From Zunongwangia profunda SM-A87 (GTDB lineage: Bacteria; Bacteroidota; Bacteroidia; Flavobacteriales; Flavobacteriaceae): DNA of 64,000 nt. The stretch spans positions 2,982,001 through 3,046,000 of the forward strand of contig NC_014041.1 of NCBI RefSeq assembly GCF_000023465.1, written 5' to 3'. The number at the start of each line of letters is the position of its first letter. The first letter of the stretch is position 1. The notes beneath the pieces were generated by a model. It saw nothing but the letters and a program-made list of their open reading frames with translations, ran no database searches and was not told the origin of the DNA. Both the position numbers and the translations under genes were made by a program. Positions 16,811 to 24,990 of the stretch are shown in pieces.

Positions 16811-17145
16811 TTATTTTAATCTTGACGCATAATTTTCATCGTATGGTAAACCTGATGTAGCCACAGCAAATGCCTGTTTTAGTAGTTTATTACATACAGC
16901 AATAAGTGCAAGCTTCTTACTTTTGCCCTTGGCTATTATGCGTTCATAGATATCCCTACAGGCTTTATTGTGTTTGCAGGCTGTAAAACTGCACATGAAA
17001 AGCAGATTTCTAAGTTTTGGATTTCCCATTTTACTGATCCTACTCTTACCTCGTACACTAGATCCAGAGGCACGGATGGTTGGAGTAATGCCAGCATAGC
17101 AACATAATTGACCTGCGCCCTCAAAACTGGTAAAACCATTGGTTT
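16811..17145 (-). pseudogene. IS110-family transposase, 3' remnant
   Basis: About 111 codons read without interruption on the minus strand: SFEGAGQLCCYAGITPTIRA, then GNPKLRNLLFMCSFTA and the C-terminal end. This is the transposase_20 region of IS110-family enzymes. The N-terminal DEDD catalytic half is missing; homology stops at about 17145 and unrelated AT-rich DNA follows. A truncated, inactive remnant. Confidence 0.85.
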
Positions 17146-17223
17146 AATTAATAATTACTATTTTTAACTAAATTACGTATTGTTATCTAACATACGAACC
17201 GAGACCGTTACCACACATTTAGA

Positions 17224-17612
17224 AAAATAGTGGGTTATGACCTAAGTGATAGCCTGGAACTAGGAGGTTGTGTAAGAGCGTTAAATAAGGCGCTATATCA
17301 AACAAAGAGCACTGATGGACTGATACACCACTCAGACAGAGGCATACAATATTGCGGCAATGTATAAACCCAAATTCTTAAAAGAAAAGATATTGGTATA
17401 AGTAAAACCGAAGAGAACCATTTCTACGAAAACGCTATGGGTGAACGTGTAAATGGCATTTTAAAAGAAAAATTTTATCTGGATCAAACCTTTATGAATA
17501 AGGCTCACGCTAAGAGGGCTACAAAAACGCAATTAAATTATACAACGAAATAAGATTACACTTATCTTTAGAGTATAAAACACCAAATATGGCATACAAA
17601 TTAACTGCCTAA
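17224..17612 (+). pseudogene. IS3-family transposase (rve domain), decayed 3' remnant
   Basis: The translation runs KIVGYDLSDSLELGGCVRAL, HHSDRGIQYC, ENAMGERVNGILKEKF, a retroviral-type integrase core containing the second Asp (SDRG) and the final Glu (GERVNG). A TAA at 17365-17367 interrupts it and a frameshift occurs near 17523, after which the frame continues to a stop at 17610. The 5' portion is missing. Inactive. Confidence 0.88.
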
Positions 17613-17654
17613 AATCAAGTTTAACCTGTAGCCATATTTCAGGACGAGACATTT
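17611..17654 (+). repeat. IS3 right-end sequence, copy 1
   Basis: The segment from the transposase stop to ...GACGAGACATTT is the right end of the IS3 element. A near copy (three substitutions, one indel) lies at 17967-18009. Confidence 0.6.
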
Positions 17655-17668
17655 AAGAAAAAATAAAT

Positions 17669-17936
17669 ATGAAAGTACTTGAGGGAAAGAAAATACCATT
17701 TTTGATAATTCTTTTTTCTGTTCTAATGATATTTTTTTGGTATTGTAACTAAATATTATAATGGAACGAGATATAACAAAAGAATATACAAAAAACCGAC
17801 TTTGGAATTGTATGATGTAAATCTTTTTGGGTTGGAAATTCCATATACTTACTTCCTGCTTTTTTTCATAATCACGCTCGGAATAGGAATTTTCCTTTTC
17901 GTATTTAAGACAAATAGGAATGATTTACAAACCTGA
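17669..17936 (+). pseudogene. Small two-helix membrane protein, frameshifted
   Basis: MKVLEGKKIPFLIILFS opens a hydrophobic helix and stops after 27 codons. Moving one frame at the T-run near 17733 restores a reading frame (VTKYYNGTRYN, then FGLEIPYTYFLLFFIITLGI) to a stop at 17934. The intact product would be about 89 residues with two membrane helices. Family not recognised. It lies between two copies of an IS3 right end. A sequencing error in the homopolymer is possible. Confidence 0.5.
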
Positions 17937-17966
17937 TATCCGAATAAATAATTCAATTTATCTATT

Positions 17967-18009
17967 AAAACAAGTTTAACCTGTAGCTATATTTTAGGAC
18001 TAGACATTT
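17967..18009 (+). repeat. IS3 right-end sequence, copy 2
   Basis: AAAACAAGTTTAACCTGTAG and onward to GACATTT repeats the copy at 17611-17654 with three substitutions and one gap. No transposase sequence precedes it, so it is a solo end left by an older insertion or recombination. Confidence 0.6.
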
Positions 18010-18067
18010 GGTTTCAAGCTAAACTTTAAACAATTTTTTTACCATTCTAAATAAGTTAGTATTATGG

Positions 18068-18868
18068 CTATGGCTCCAACAAAATCACTCGAAGTGACAG
18101 GTGAGTTCAAAGTTCCAAAGTTTAAGGTGTAAAGTTTCTTGCTATTCTCATCTTCAAATTAAAAATATATACATCAACACTTAGCTTTAAACCTTTCACC
18201 ATTTACTGATCACAGCATCTATCCTCTCTTGTCTTTATTCTATATTCTTGATTCCTGGTTGTCGTTTCTAATTAACACATTTTCAAATCACCATATCAAC
18301 ATTAATTGATAACTAAAACTTATTGATACAATTTTATCTTCGCTATGGCTCCAACAAAATCACTCGAAGTGACAGTTGAGTTCAAAGTTCCAAAGTTTAA
18401 GGTTTAAGGTTTCTTGCAGTTCTCATCTTTAAATTAAAAATATATACATCAACATTTAGCTTTAAACCTTTCAAAATTTACTGATCACAGCGTCTATACC
18501 TTCTTGTCTTTATTCTATATTCTTGATTCCTGGTTCTCGTTTCTAATTAACACATTTTCAAATCACCATATCAACATTAATTGATAAATAAAACTTCTTG
18601 ATACAATTTTATCTGCGCTATGGCTCCAACAAAATCACTCGAAGTGACAGTTGAGTTCAAAGTTCCAAAGTTTAAGGTTTAAGGTTTCTTGCAGTTCTCA
18701 TCTTCAAATTAAAAATATATACATCAACACTTAGCTTTAAACCTTTCAAAATTTGCTGATCACAGCATATATACTTGCTTGTCTCTATTCTATATTCTTG
18801 ATTCCTGATTCTTAAATCTTGTTTCAAATTCGCACATTATCAAATCAACGCATCACCCAATCACCGCA
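18068..18868. repeat. Three tandem 275-bp non-coding repeats
   Basis: Units begin with CTATGGCTCCAACAAAATCA at 18068, 18343 and 18618, an exact 275-bp period. The third unit diverges in its last part near argF'. Each unit contains CACTCGAAGTGACA and TTAACACATTTTCAAATCA, modules also present in the 185-bp array at 48.4-49.2 kb. No coding potential. The array lies at the 3' end of the arginine operon. Confidence 0.85.
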
Positions 18869-18869
18869 T

Positions 18870-19817
18870 TTAATCCAGCTTTTCCAAAATTCGTTTTAAA
18901 ACTGCTTGTGCGGCATAAGTTCTATTATTTGCCTGATGAATTACAGCTGAATTTTCACTATCCAAAACCTCGTCTGAAATTACCACATTTCGTCTAACTG
19001 GCAAACAATGCATCACTTTAGCATCGTTGGTAAGCGCTAATTTCTCTTTAGAAAATGTCCAATTTGAATCGGTAGATAATACTTCACCGTACTTCTCATA
19101 ACTACTCCAATTCTTGACATATACAAAATCGGCATCTTTTAAGGCCTCATCCTGATTATGATATACTTTGGTATCATTTAAAACCCGGTTGCTTAGATCG
19201 TAACCCTCAGGGTTTGCTACACAAAAATCAACGTCCATTTTCTGCATCATTTCAGCAAAAGAATTAGGTACCGATTGTGGCAAAGCTTTGGGATGTGGAG
19301 CCCAGGTCAATACTACTTTTAGCTTATCTTTCTTCTTTAGTTCGGTGATCGATATCGCGTCTGTCAATGCCTGTAGCGGATGCCCGGTAGAACTTTCTAA
19401 ATTTACCACAGGTACACTTGCATACTTTTTAAACGCATTAATTACCTGCTCTTCTTCATCTTTCACCTTGTCTTTTAACCCAGGAAAAGCACGCACACCA
19501 ATTACATCACAATATTGCGACAATACGGCAGCGGCTTCCTTAATATGTTCTGCTTTATCCGAATTCATAACCGCTCCATCTTCAAATTCCAAGGCCCATC
19601 CATCTGCACCAACATTCATCGTAAGCACTTCCATTCCTAAAAGTCGGCCAGCTTTTTCTGTACTTAAACGCGTACGTAAACTGGAATTAAAAAACAACAA
19701 GCCAAGGGTTTTTCCTTTTCCTAAAGTGGCAGCTGAGTTTTCTTTTTTAAGCTGAATCGCTTCTTGTATTAATTCATCAAGGTTTTCGATATCGTGAACG
19801 CTTGTGTAATGTTTCAT
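18870..19817 (-). CDS. argF': N-acylornithine carbamoyltransferase (acetyl-/succinylornithine type)
   Basis: 315 residues. The carbamoyl-phosphate loop reads FFNSSLRTRLST (about 47-58), the variant seen in Bacteroidota N-acetyl- or N-succinylornithine transcarbamylases rather than STRTR of ordinary ornithine transcarbamylase. HCLPVRRN near 271 is the second signature. It transfers carbamoyl phosphate to N-acylated ornithine, so arginine is made through acylated citrulline. Whether the acyl group is acetyl or succinyl cannot be decided here. It is the last gene of the arg operon, 22 nt after argD; argB, argE and argH do not follow, and repeats begin 1 bp past the stop. Confidence 0.9.
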   Translation of the reverse strand: MKHYTSVHDIENLDELIQEAIQLKKENSAATLGKGKTLGLLFFNSSLRTRLSTEKAGRLLGMEVLTMNVGADGWALEFEDGAVMNSDKAEHIKEAAAVLSQYCDVIGVRAFPGLKDKVKDEEEQVINAFKKYASVPVVNLESSTGHPLQALTDAISITELKKKDKLKVVLTWAPHPKALPQSVPNSFAEMMQKMDVDFCVANPEGYDLSNRVLNDTKVYHNQDEALKDADFVYVKNWSSYEKYGEVLSTDSNWTFSKEKLALTNDAKVMHCLPVRRNVVISDEVLDSENSAVIHQANNRTYAAQAVLKRILEKLD

Positions 19818-19839
19818 TGAAATTGGTTAATTTTAGGGG

Positions 19840-20976
19840 TTATTTTTGGTTCGCTAAACTGATCTTTAAAGCTTTAAAAAAGGTATCAAAATGTTTCTTT
19901 TCGATATTTAGCGGCGGTAAAATTCTAAGCAGATTCTTGTTGGCGGCAGATCCCGTAAAGATTTGATGCACATACAACATATCTTTTCTAAGACTGGCGA
20001 CTTCAAAATCGAATTCTAAACCAATCATTAATCCGCGTCCTTTAATATTTTTTATCTGCGGAATTTCTTTTGCCTGCTCTTTTACGTAATCGAACATGGC
20101 TGAAGCATTCTGCAGCAATTCTTCTTTTTCAAGAATATTCAATACCGCTAATCCTGCAGCACAAGCCAGATGATTTCCGCCAAAGGTAGTTCCCAACATT
20201 CCATATTTTGGAGCGATATTTTTATCGATCAAAACCCCACCAATTGGGAAACCATTTCCCATTCCTTTCGCTATTGAAATAATATCAGGATGAATATTAT
20301 GCTTCTGAAAAGCGAAAAAGTCACCTGTTCTTCCATAACCAGCCTGAACTTCGTCTGCAATGATCATCGCTCCGTTTTCTTTGGCTAATTTTTCAATTTG
20401 CTGATAGAATTCCGTGGTTGCTTCATCTAAACCTCCAACACCCTGAATCACTTCAAAAATTACTGCAGCCACATCTCCTTTTTGCAATTCTGAGGCTAAA
20501 GTTTCTGCATCATTAAAGGCGATTTTAGTTATTTTATGACCTTTATTAAACGGCGCTTTAATACTTTCATTATCGGTAACGGCTACTACTCCAGAGGTTC
20601 TTCCATGAAACGCATTTTCAAAATAAATTATGCGCTCTTTACCTGTAGCAAAGGAGGCTAACTTTAAAGCATTCTCGTTAGCTTCGGCACCAGAATTACA
20701 TAAAAACAACTGATACTCCTCACAACCCGACAACTTGCCTAATTTTTCGGCCAGTTCGACTTGCAACGGATTTTTAATCGAATTTGAATAAAAACCAAGC
20801 TGACGTACCTGTTTAGAAATTGCATTCACATAAGCAGGATGCGAATGTCCTATAGAAATTACGGCATGCCCGCCGTAAAGATCAAGATATTTTTTACCAT
20901 CCTTATCGAAAACATACGTGCCTTCGCCTTTTACAGGAGTGATATCGAATAATGGATAAACATCAAAAAGCTCCAT
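19840..20976 (-). CDS. argD: Acetylornithine/succinylornithine aminotransferase
   Basis: A 378-residue class III PLP aminotransferase. GGHAVISIGHSHP is near the start, NSGAEANENALK binds the phosphate, FHGRTSG follows, EVIQGVGG and the cofactor Asp in IIADEVQAGYGRTG come next, and the Schiff-base lysine is in ISIAKGMGNGFP. It converts the N-acyl-glutamate semialdehyde to N-acylornithine. It is 2 nt downstream of proC and 22 nt upstream of argF', within the arg operon. Confidence 0.94.
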   Translation of the reverse strand: MELFDVYPLFDITPVKGEGTYVFDKDGKKYLDLYGGHAVISIGHSHPAYVNAISKQVRQLGFYSNSIKNPLQVELAEKLGKLSGCEEYQLFLCNSGAEANENALKLASFATGKERIIYFENAFHGRTSGVVAVTDNESIKAPFNKGHKITKIAFNDAETLASELQKGDVAAVIFEVIQGVGGLDEATTEFYQQIEKLAKENGAMIIADEVQAGYGRTGDFFAFQKHNIHPDIISIAKGMGNGFPIGGVLIDKNIAPKYGMLGTTFGGNHLACAAGLAVLNILEKEELLQNASAMFDYVKEQAKEIPQIKNIKGRGLMIGLEFDFEVASLRKDMLYVHQIFTGSAANKNLLRILPPLNIEKKHFDTFFKALKISLANQK

Positions 20977-20978
20977 AT

Positions 20979-21773
20979 TTATTGTTCTGAAATGTTATTT
21001 ATTTTTTTGAAAGATGCTTGTAAGCCTTTAATTAAAGAAGAACTTAACCCATTGTGTTCCATCTCGTTTAATCCTTCGATAGTGCAACCCTTTGGTGTGG
21101 TTACTTTATCAATTTCTTCCTCGGGATGCTTTCCAGATTCCACCAATAAACTCGCGGCCCCCAAACAGGTATTCATCGCCAGTTGCTGTGCATCCTTGGC
21201 GTCAAAACCAAGTTGTACGGCTCCCTGTGTGGTTGCACGAATTAAGCGCATCCAAAAAGCAATACCACTGGCACAAATTACCGTTGCGGCCTGCATTTTA
21301 TTTTCCTTGATAATGATACTTGTTCCTAAGCGATTAAAAATAGCCTCGGCGATAGCGATACGTTTTTCTCCTTTTTCGTTAGAACACATACATGTCATCG
21401 ATTTTCCAACAGCTATCGCTGTATTAGGCATGGCACGTATAATAAACTGATCTTTACCAACTATGGCTTCAATTCTATCGATTTTGAACCCGGTTATTGT
21501 TGAAATAAGCACATGCTTATCAGTAAGCAAATCTTTTATTTCTTCTAAAATTCGTTCTAATTGCTGAGGCTGTACCGCAAAAATCAGAATATCTGAATTT
21601 TTAACTGCTTCCTGATTGTCTGAAGTTACCGTAACCTTAGAGTATTCTTCATAAGATTTAATCGCTTCAGTATTTCTTTTGGTGAGGTAAAGCGTGGTAA
21701 ACGCATTATTTACGATAAGTCCCTTGGCAATAGACTTTCCTAAATTTCCCGCACCGATAATCGCTATTTTCAT
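20979..21773 (-). CDS. proC: Pyrroline-5-carboxylate reductase
   Basis: 264 residues. A Rossmann start MKIAIIGAGNLGKSIAKGL leads into the NADPH domain, then FIIRAMPNTAIAVGKSMT and the C-terminal dimer helices with VTTPKGCTIEGL, the ProC signature. It reduces pyrroline-5-carboxylate to proline. Its position inside the arginine operon, between argC and argD, links proline and arginine synthesis at the glutamate/ornithine node. It could help convert ornithine-derived semialdehyde to proline (inference). Confidence 0.92.
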   Translation of the reverse strand: MKIAIIGAGNLGKSIAKGLIVNNAFTTLYLTKRNTEAIKSYEEYSKVTVTSDNQEAVKNSDILIFAVQPQQLERILEEIKDLLTDKHVLISTITGFKIDRIEAIVGKDQFIIRAMPNTAIAVGKSMTCMCSNEKGEKRIAIAEAIFNRLGTSIIIKENKMQAATVICASGIAFWMRLIRATTQGAVQLGFDAKDAQQLAMNTCLGAASLLVESGKHPEEEIDKVTTPKGCTIEGLNEMEHNGLSSSLIKGLQASFKKINNISEQ

Positions 21774-21797
21774 GGTTTAAGTTTTTAGAAATTGGTT

Positions 21798-22760
21798 CTA
21801 GAAATAACTAGCTTTAAGATGCAATCCTGAACTTTCCGGTAAACCGAACATTAAATTCATATTCTGTACGGCCTGTCCTGATGCTCCTTTTAATAAATTA
21901 TCGATTACACTGGTGATTAACAATTTATCCCCAAATTTCTCTAATTTCAACAAACATTTATTGGTGTTTACCACTTGTTTTAAATGGATATTTTCTTCAG
22001 TCACAAAGGTGAAAGCAGCATCTTTATATTGCTCTTCATAGATTGCTTTTGCTTCTTCCAGGCTACCGGCGAACTTCGTATAAGCAGTGGCATGAATTCC
22101 GCGAGAGAAATTTCCTCTATTCGGAATAAAGTTTACGGTCATGTCTAATTCAGGTTGCAGCCATTGTAAACTTTGCCCAATTTCATTTAAATGTTGATGC
22201 TCAAAAGTTTTATAGGCTGAAAAGTTGTTATCCCTCCAGGTAAAATGTGTTGTGGCTGAAAGCGAAACTCCGGCACCGGTTGCCCCGGTAACTGCATTTA
22301 CATGCCACTCGCCTTCAACTTTCTTTGCTTTTGCCAGTGGAAGAATCGCAAGGCTTATCGCCGTTGCAAAACACCCCGGGTTTGCGATAAAATTCGCTTT
22401 TTTGATCGCATCTTTTTTAAATTCAGGTAAACCGTAAACAAAATCATGGTTACCATCCATTCTATAATCAGTACTCAGATCTACAATTTTTGTGTTCGCT
22501 GAAAATGTATTTTCTGCTAAAAACTTTATCGAATTCCCATGCCCAAGACATAAAAACACTACATCTACTTCTGTATTGATTTCTCCTGAAAATAATAGAT
22601 CGATTTCTCCAATTAAATCCTGGTGCACTCCTGCAACCGGTGTTCCCGGTCTTGAAGTACTAAATACAAAATCGAGTTCAACATCTGGATGATAGGTTAA
22701 AATTCTAACCAGTTCCCCTGCCGTATATCCTGCTCCGCCGATTATTCCTGCTTTGATCAT
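21798..22760 (-). CDS. argC: N-acetyl-gamma-glutamyl-phosphate reductase
   Basis: 320 residues. The nucleotide fold begins GIIGGAGYTAGELVRIL, and the catalytic Cys lies in NPGCFATA, the ArgC active site. A C-terminal domain with GASGQAVQNMNLMFG is typical. It reduces N-acylglutamyl phosphate with NADPH. It is 14 nt after argG and 24 nt before proC. The kinase (argB) that makes its substrate is not in this window. Confidence 0.94.
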   Translation of the reverse strand: MIKAGIIGGAGYTAGELVRILTYHPDVELDFVFSTSRPGTPVAGVHQDLIGEIDLLFSGEINTEVDVVFLCLGHGNSIKFLAENTFSANTKIVDLSTDYRMDGNHDFVYGLPEFKKDAIKKANFIANPGCFATAISLAILPLAKAKKVEGEWHVNAVTGATGAGVSLSATTHFTWRDNNFSAYKTFEHQHLNEIGQSLQWLQPELDMTVNFIPNRGNFSRGIHATAYTKFAGSLEEAKAIYEEQYKDAAFTFVTEENIHLKQVVNTNKCLLKLEKFGDKLLITSVIDNLLKGASGQAVQNMNLMFGLPESSGLHLKASYF

Positions 22761-22774
22761 GATATCCTTAATAT

Positions 22775-23956
22775 TTAGTTATTTTCTACCGACTGGTATA
22801 TCTTACCGGCATTGGATAGAATTTTAATAAATCCTTTAGCATCATTTGCGGTCCAAGCTTTATTTTCTTCTCCATAATTTCCAAAATTGCTATTCATCAG
22901 ATCGTAAGCTGAAGAAATTCCGTCTAAAACAAATCGGTACGGATGTAGGCTAACAAACACTTTACCGGTTACCCTTTCCTGAGAACTTTGCAATAAAGCT
23001 TCAAAATCACGCATTACAGGATCTAAATACTGACCTTCATGTAAATGTGTCCCATACCAGTTCGCTACATAATCTTTATGTTGTAACTGCCATTTACTAA
23101 GCGTATGTTTTTCTAACAAATGATGTGATTTTATAATAATGCTTGCAGCAGCAGCTTCAAAACCTACCCTACCTTTAATCCCGATGATGGTATCTCCAAC
23201 GTGGATATCCCGACCAATCGCATATTTTTTAGCGATTTCTTCAAGAATCTGGATATTATTTTCAGGAGAATTCTCTTTATCATTAATAGCGGTAAGCTCT
23301 CCTTTGGTAAAACTTAAGCTAATTTTACCTATCTCTTTTTCTGAAAGTTGGGATGGAAATGCCGATTCTGGTAATGGCTCGTTAGAAGTTAAAGTTTCGG
23401 CTCCTCCTACACTGGTGCCCCAAAGTCCTTTATTCACTGAATATTTAGATTTCTCCCAGTTCATTTCTACTCCGTTTTCCTTTAGGTAATCAATTTCTTC
23501 CTGTCGGCTTAACTGTTTATCACGAATCGGAGTAATAATTTCAATTTCAGGAGCAATAATCTGGAAGATCATATCGAATCTAACCTGGTCGTTACCTGCA
23601 CCGGTACTACCATGAGCGATATATTTTGCACCAATTTCTTTGGCGTAATTTATAATCTCAATAGCCTGTACGATACGTTCTGCACTTACAGAAAGCGGAT
23701 AGGTGTTATTTTTTAAAACATTACCAAAAATAAGATACTTCACTACCTTAGTATAAAATGAAGAAACCGCATCGATATTTTTATAGGTGGTTGCTCCTAT
23801 TTTCTTGGCATTGTCTCCTATTTTTTGAACTTCTTCTTTAGAGAATCCTCCGGTATTCACGCTTACTGCATGCACTTCGAAACCTTCATTAGACAATGAT
23901 TTTGCACAATATGAAGTATCTAATCCGCCGCTGTAGGCAATAACTACTTTTTTCAT
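22775..23956 (-). CDS. argG: Argininosuccinate synthase
   Basis: 393 residues. The ATP pyrophosphatase P-loop SGGLDTS is at 9-15. STGAGNDQVRF and the substrate region WGTSVGG follow. It joins citrulline and aspartate with ATP to argininosuccinate. It stands second in the operon, 15 nt after the GNAT gene, as in other Bacteroidota arg operons. Confidence 0.95.
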   Translation of the reverse strand: MKKVVIAYSGGLDTSYCAKSLSNEGFEVHAVSVNTGGFSKEEVQKIGDNAKKIGATTYKNIDAVSSFYTKVVKYLIFGNVLKNNTYPLSVSAERIVQAIEIINYAKEIGAKYIAHGSTGAGNDQVRFDMIFQIIAPEIEIITPIRDKQLSRQEEIDYLKENGVEMNWEKSKYSVNKGLWGTSVGGAETLTSNEPLPESAFPSQLSEKEIGKISLSFTKGELTAINDKENSPENNIQILEEIAKKYAIGRDIHVGDTIIGIKGRVGFEAAAASIIIKSHHLLEKHTLSKWQLQHKDYVANWYGTHLHEGQYLDPVMRDFEALLQSSQERVTGKVFVSLHPYRFVLDGISSAYDLMNSNFGNYGEENKAWTANDAKGFIKILSNAGKIYQSVENN

Positions 23957-23971
23957 TTTTATTGGTAAGTT

Positions 23972-24601
23972 TTAATCTAGGTTATTTTTTTCCTTTTTAT
24001 AGAAAAGGCTTTGTTTTATATTTTTTAATCGGGTAAAAGTTTTGTCATTCAGCTCATGCTTTTTTCTATCCTTTTTCTTTTTTTCAGGATCGTAAAGCAT
24101 TCCTGTACACAAACACATTTTACGTTCTGTACGGGTTAGAATATCGTAGTTTTTACAGGTTTGGCAACCTTTCCAAAAAGCTTCATCATCGGTAAGTTCA
24201 GAAAAAGTAACGGGCTGGTAACCTAGCTCGTAATTTATTTTCATTACGGCTAAGCCTGTAGTAATCCCAAAAATCTTTGCGTCTGGATATCTTTTTCTGG
24301 AATAATCGAAAACTGCTTTTTTAATATCTTTTGCCAGCCCCTGATTTCTGTAATCGGGATGTACAATTAATCCTGAATTGGCCACATATTTTTCATGACT
24401 CCAGGTTTCGATATAACAAAAACCGGCAAATTTATCACCATCCAGCGCTATAATGGCATTACCGTTCTCCATTTTGGTAATTACGTATTCTGGTGTACGG
24501 CGCGCTATACCCGTACCACGAATTTTGGCAGATTCTTCTATAGTTGTACAAATAACCTCAGCAAATTTTGCATGAGATTTATTAGCAATGACAATCTTCA
24601 T
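23972..24601 (-). CDS. GNAT-family acyltransferase, probable first enzyme of arginine synthesis
   Basis: 209 residues. The GNAT fold spans about 1-145 with the acyl-CoA loop VHPDYRNQGLAKD (motif A). The C-terminal extension holds a cysteine cluster CQTCKNY ... CLCTGML (CxxC and CxC), possibly a metal site, and a basic tail. It leads the arg operon, where an N-acylglutamate synthase is needed and no other is seen. I infer N-acetyl- or N-succinylglutamate synthase activity, as proposed for Bacteroidota. It is preceded by an Arg-rich leader frame. Confidence 0.75.
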   Translation of the reverse strand: MKIVIANKSHAKFAEVICTTIEESAKIRGTGIARRTPEYVITKMENGNAIIALDGDKFAGFCYIETWSHEKYVANSGLIVHPDYRNQGLAKDIKKAVFDYSRKRYPDAKIFGITTGLAVMKINYELGYQPVTFSELTDDEAFWKGCQTCKNYDILTRTERKMCLCTGMLYDPEKKKKDRKKHELNDKTFTRLKNIKQSLFYKKEKNNLD

Positions 24602-24692
24602 TTGCTAAACGATTATTAGGATTGAAAAAAATAAATTGAAAGTTCTAACCGAAAGGGGAACCGGACTCACCTAAGTTCCATAAAATTAAACA

Positions 24693-24706
24693 CGCACTTA
24701 CGTGCG
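24693..24706 (-). terminator. Hairpin overlapping the stop codon of the Arg leader (candidate attenuator element)
   Basis: On the minus strand CGCAC-GTAA-GTGCG forms a stem whose loop carries the TAA stop of the leader frame; TGTTTAATTTTAT follows, a weak T-rich tail. A ribosome finishing the leader would melt it, one stalled at the Arg codons 7-20 nt upstream would not. Terminator strength is uncertain. Confidence 0.4.
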
Positions 24707-24838
24707 GGGGTTACGACGGCGGCGTACGGGAACAAGTACAACAGCAGGAGTTGATGGCCTGTTAAAAAGAGCGATCCAATCCTGTAAACCTTGTATAAGG
24801 CTTTCTAATATTTGTTGTATGTTCAGTGATTTTTTCAA
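24698..24838 (-). CDS. Arginine-rich leader peptide upstream of the arg operon
   Basis: A 46-codon frame on the minus strand starting at TTG (24838), reading KKSLNIQQIL and ending VPVRRRRNPRT. Four consecutive Arg codons (CGC CGC CGT CGT, 24713-24724) and a fifth two codons later come just before the stop, about 100 nt before the GNAT ATG. This is the architecture of a ribosome-stalling attenuator that senses charged tRNA-Arg. No ATG is in frame, so TTG is the assumed start. The N-terminal part forms an amphipathic helix, longer than most leaders, so an independent small protein is a possible alternative. Confidence 0.6.
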   Translation of the reverse strand: MKKSLNIQQILESLIQGLQDWIALFNRPSTPAVVLVPVRRRRNPRT

Positions 24839-24948
24839 AATAAAAGTTTCAAATAATATTAATAAGAAGATTATATAAGCATTACCTTATGCAGCGCACA
24901 GGGTATCGATTATTAGTTAATATTATTTGACTTTGTGTATTCACAATG

Positions 24949-24978
24949 TAAATATAGATTTTATAAACGGATTTACAA
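24949..24978 (-). promoter_or_regulatory. Candidate promoter of the arg operon
   Basis: On the minus strand TTG (24976-24978) is followed, with a 19-nt spacer, by TATATTTA (24949-24956), one mismatch from TAnnTTTG. It is upstream of the Arg leader frame and within the 389-bp gap after ilvA. The rest of that gap shows no gene. Confidence 0.4.
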
Positions 24979-24990
24979 AGACTTTTTTGA

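Noticed and set aside
16936..17139. 67-codon frame over the IS110 remnant
   Set aside because: The true transposase frame (SFEGAGQLCCYAGITP) is a different one that continues into the next segment.
18068..18868. Possible CRISPR array
   Set aside because: Units are 275 bp and nearly identical along their length, with no short repeat/variable spacer pattern and no cas genes. The same holds for the 185-bp array at 48.4 kb.
24602..24697. Riboswitch upstream of the arg operon
   Set aside because: No known aptamer pattern recognised; the Arg-rich frame and hairpin explain the leader better.
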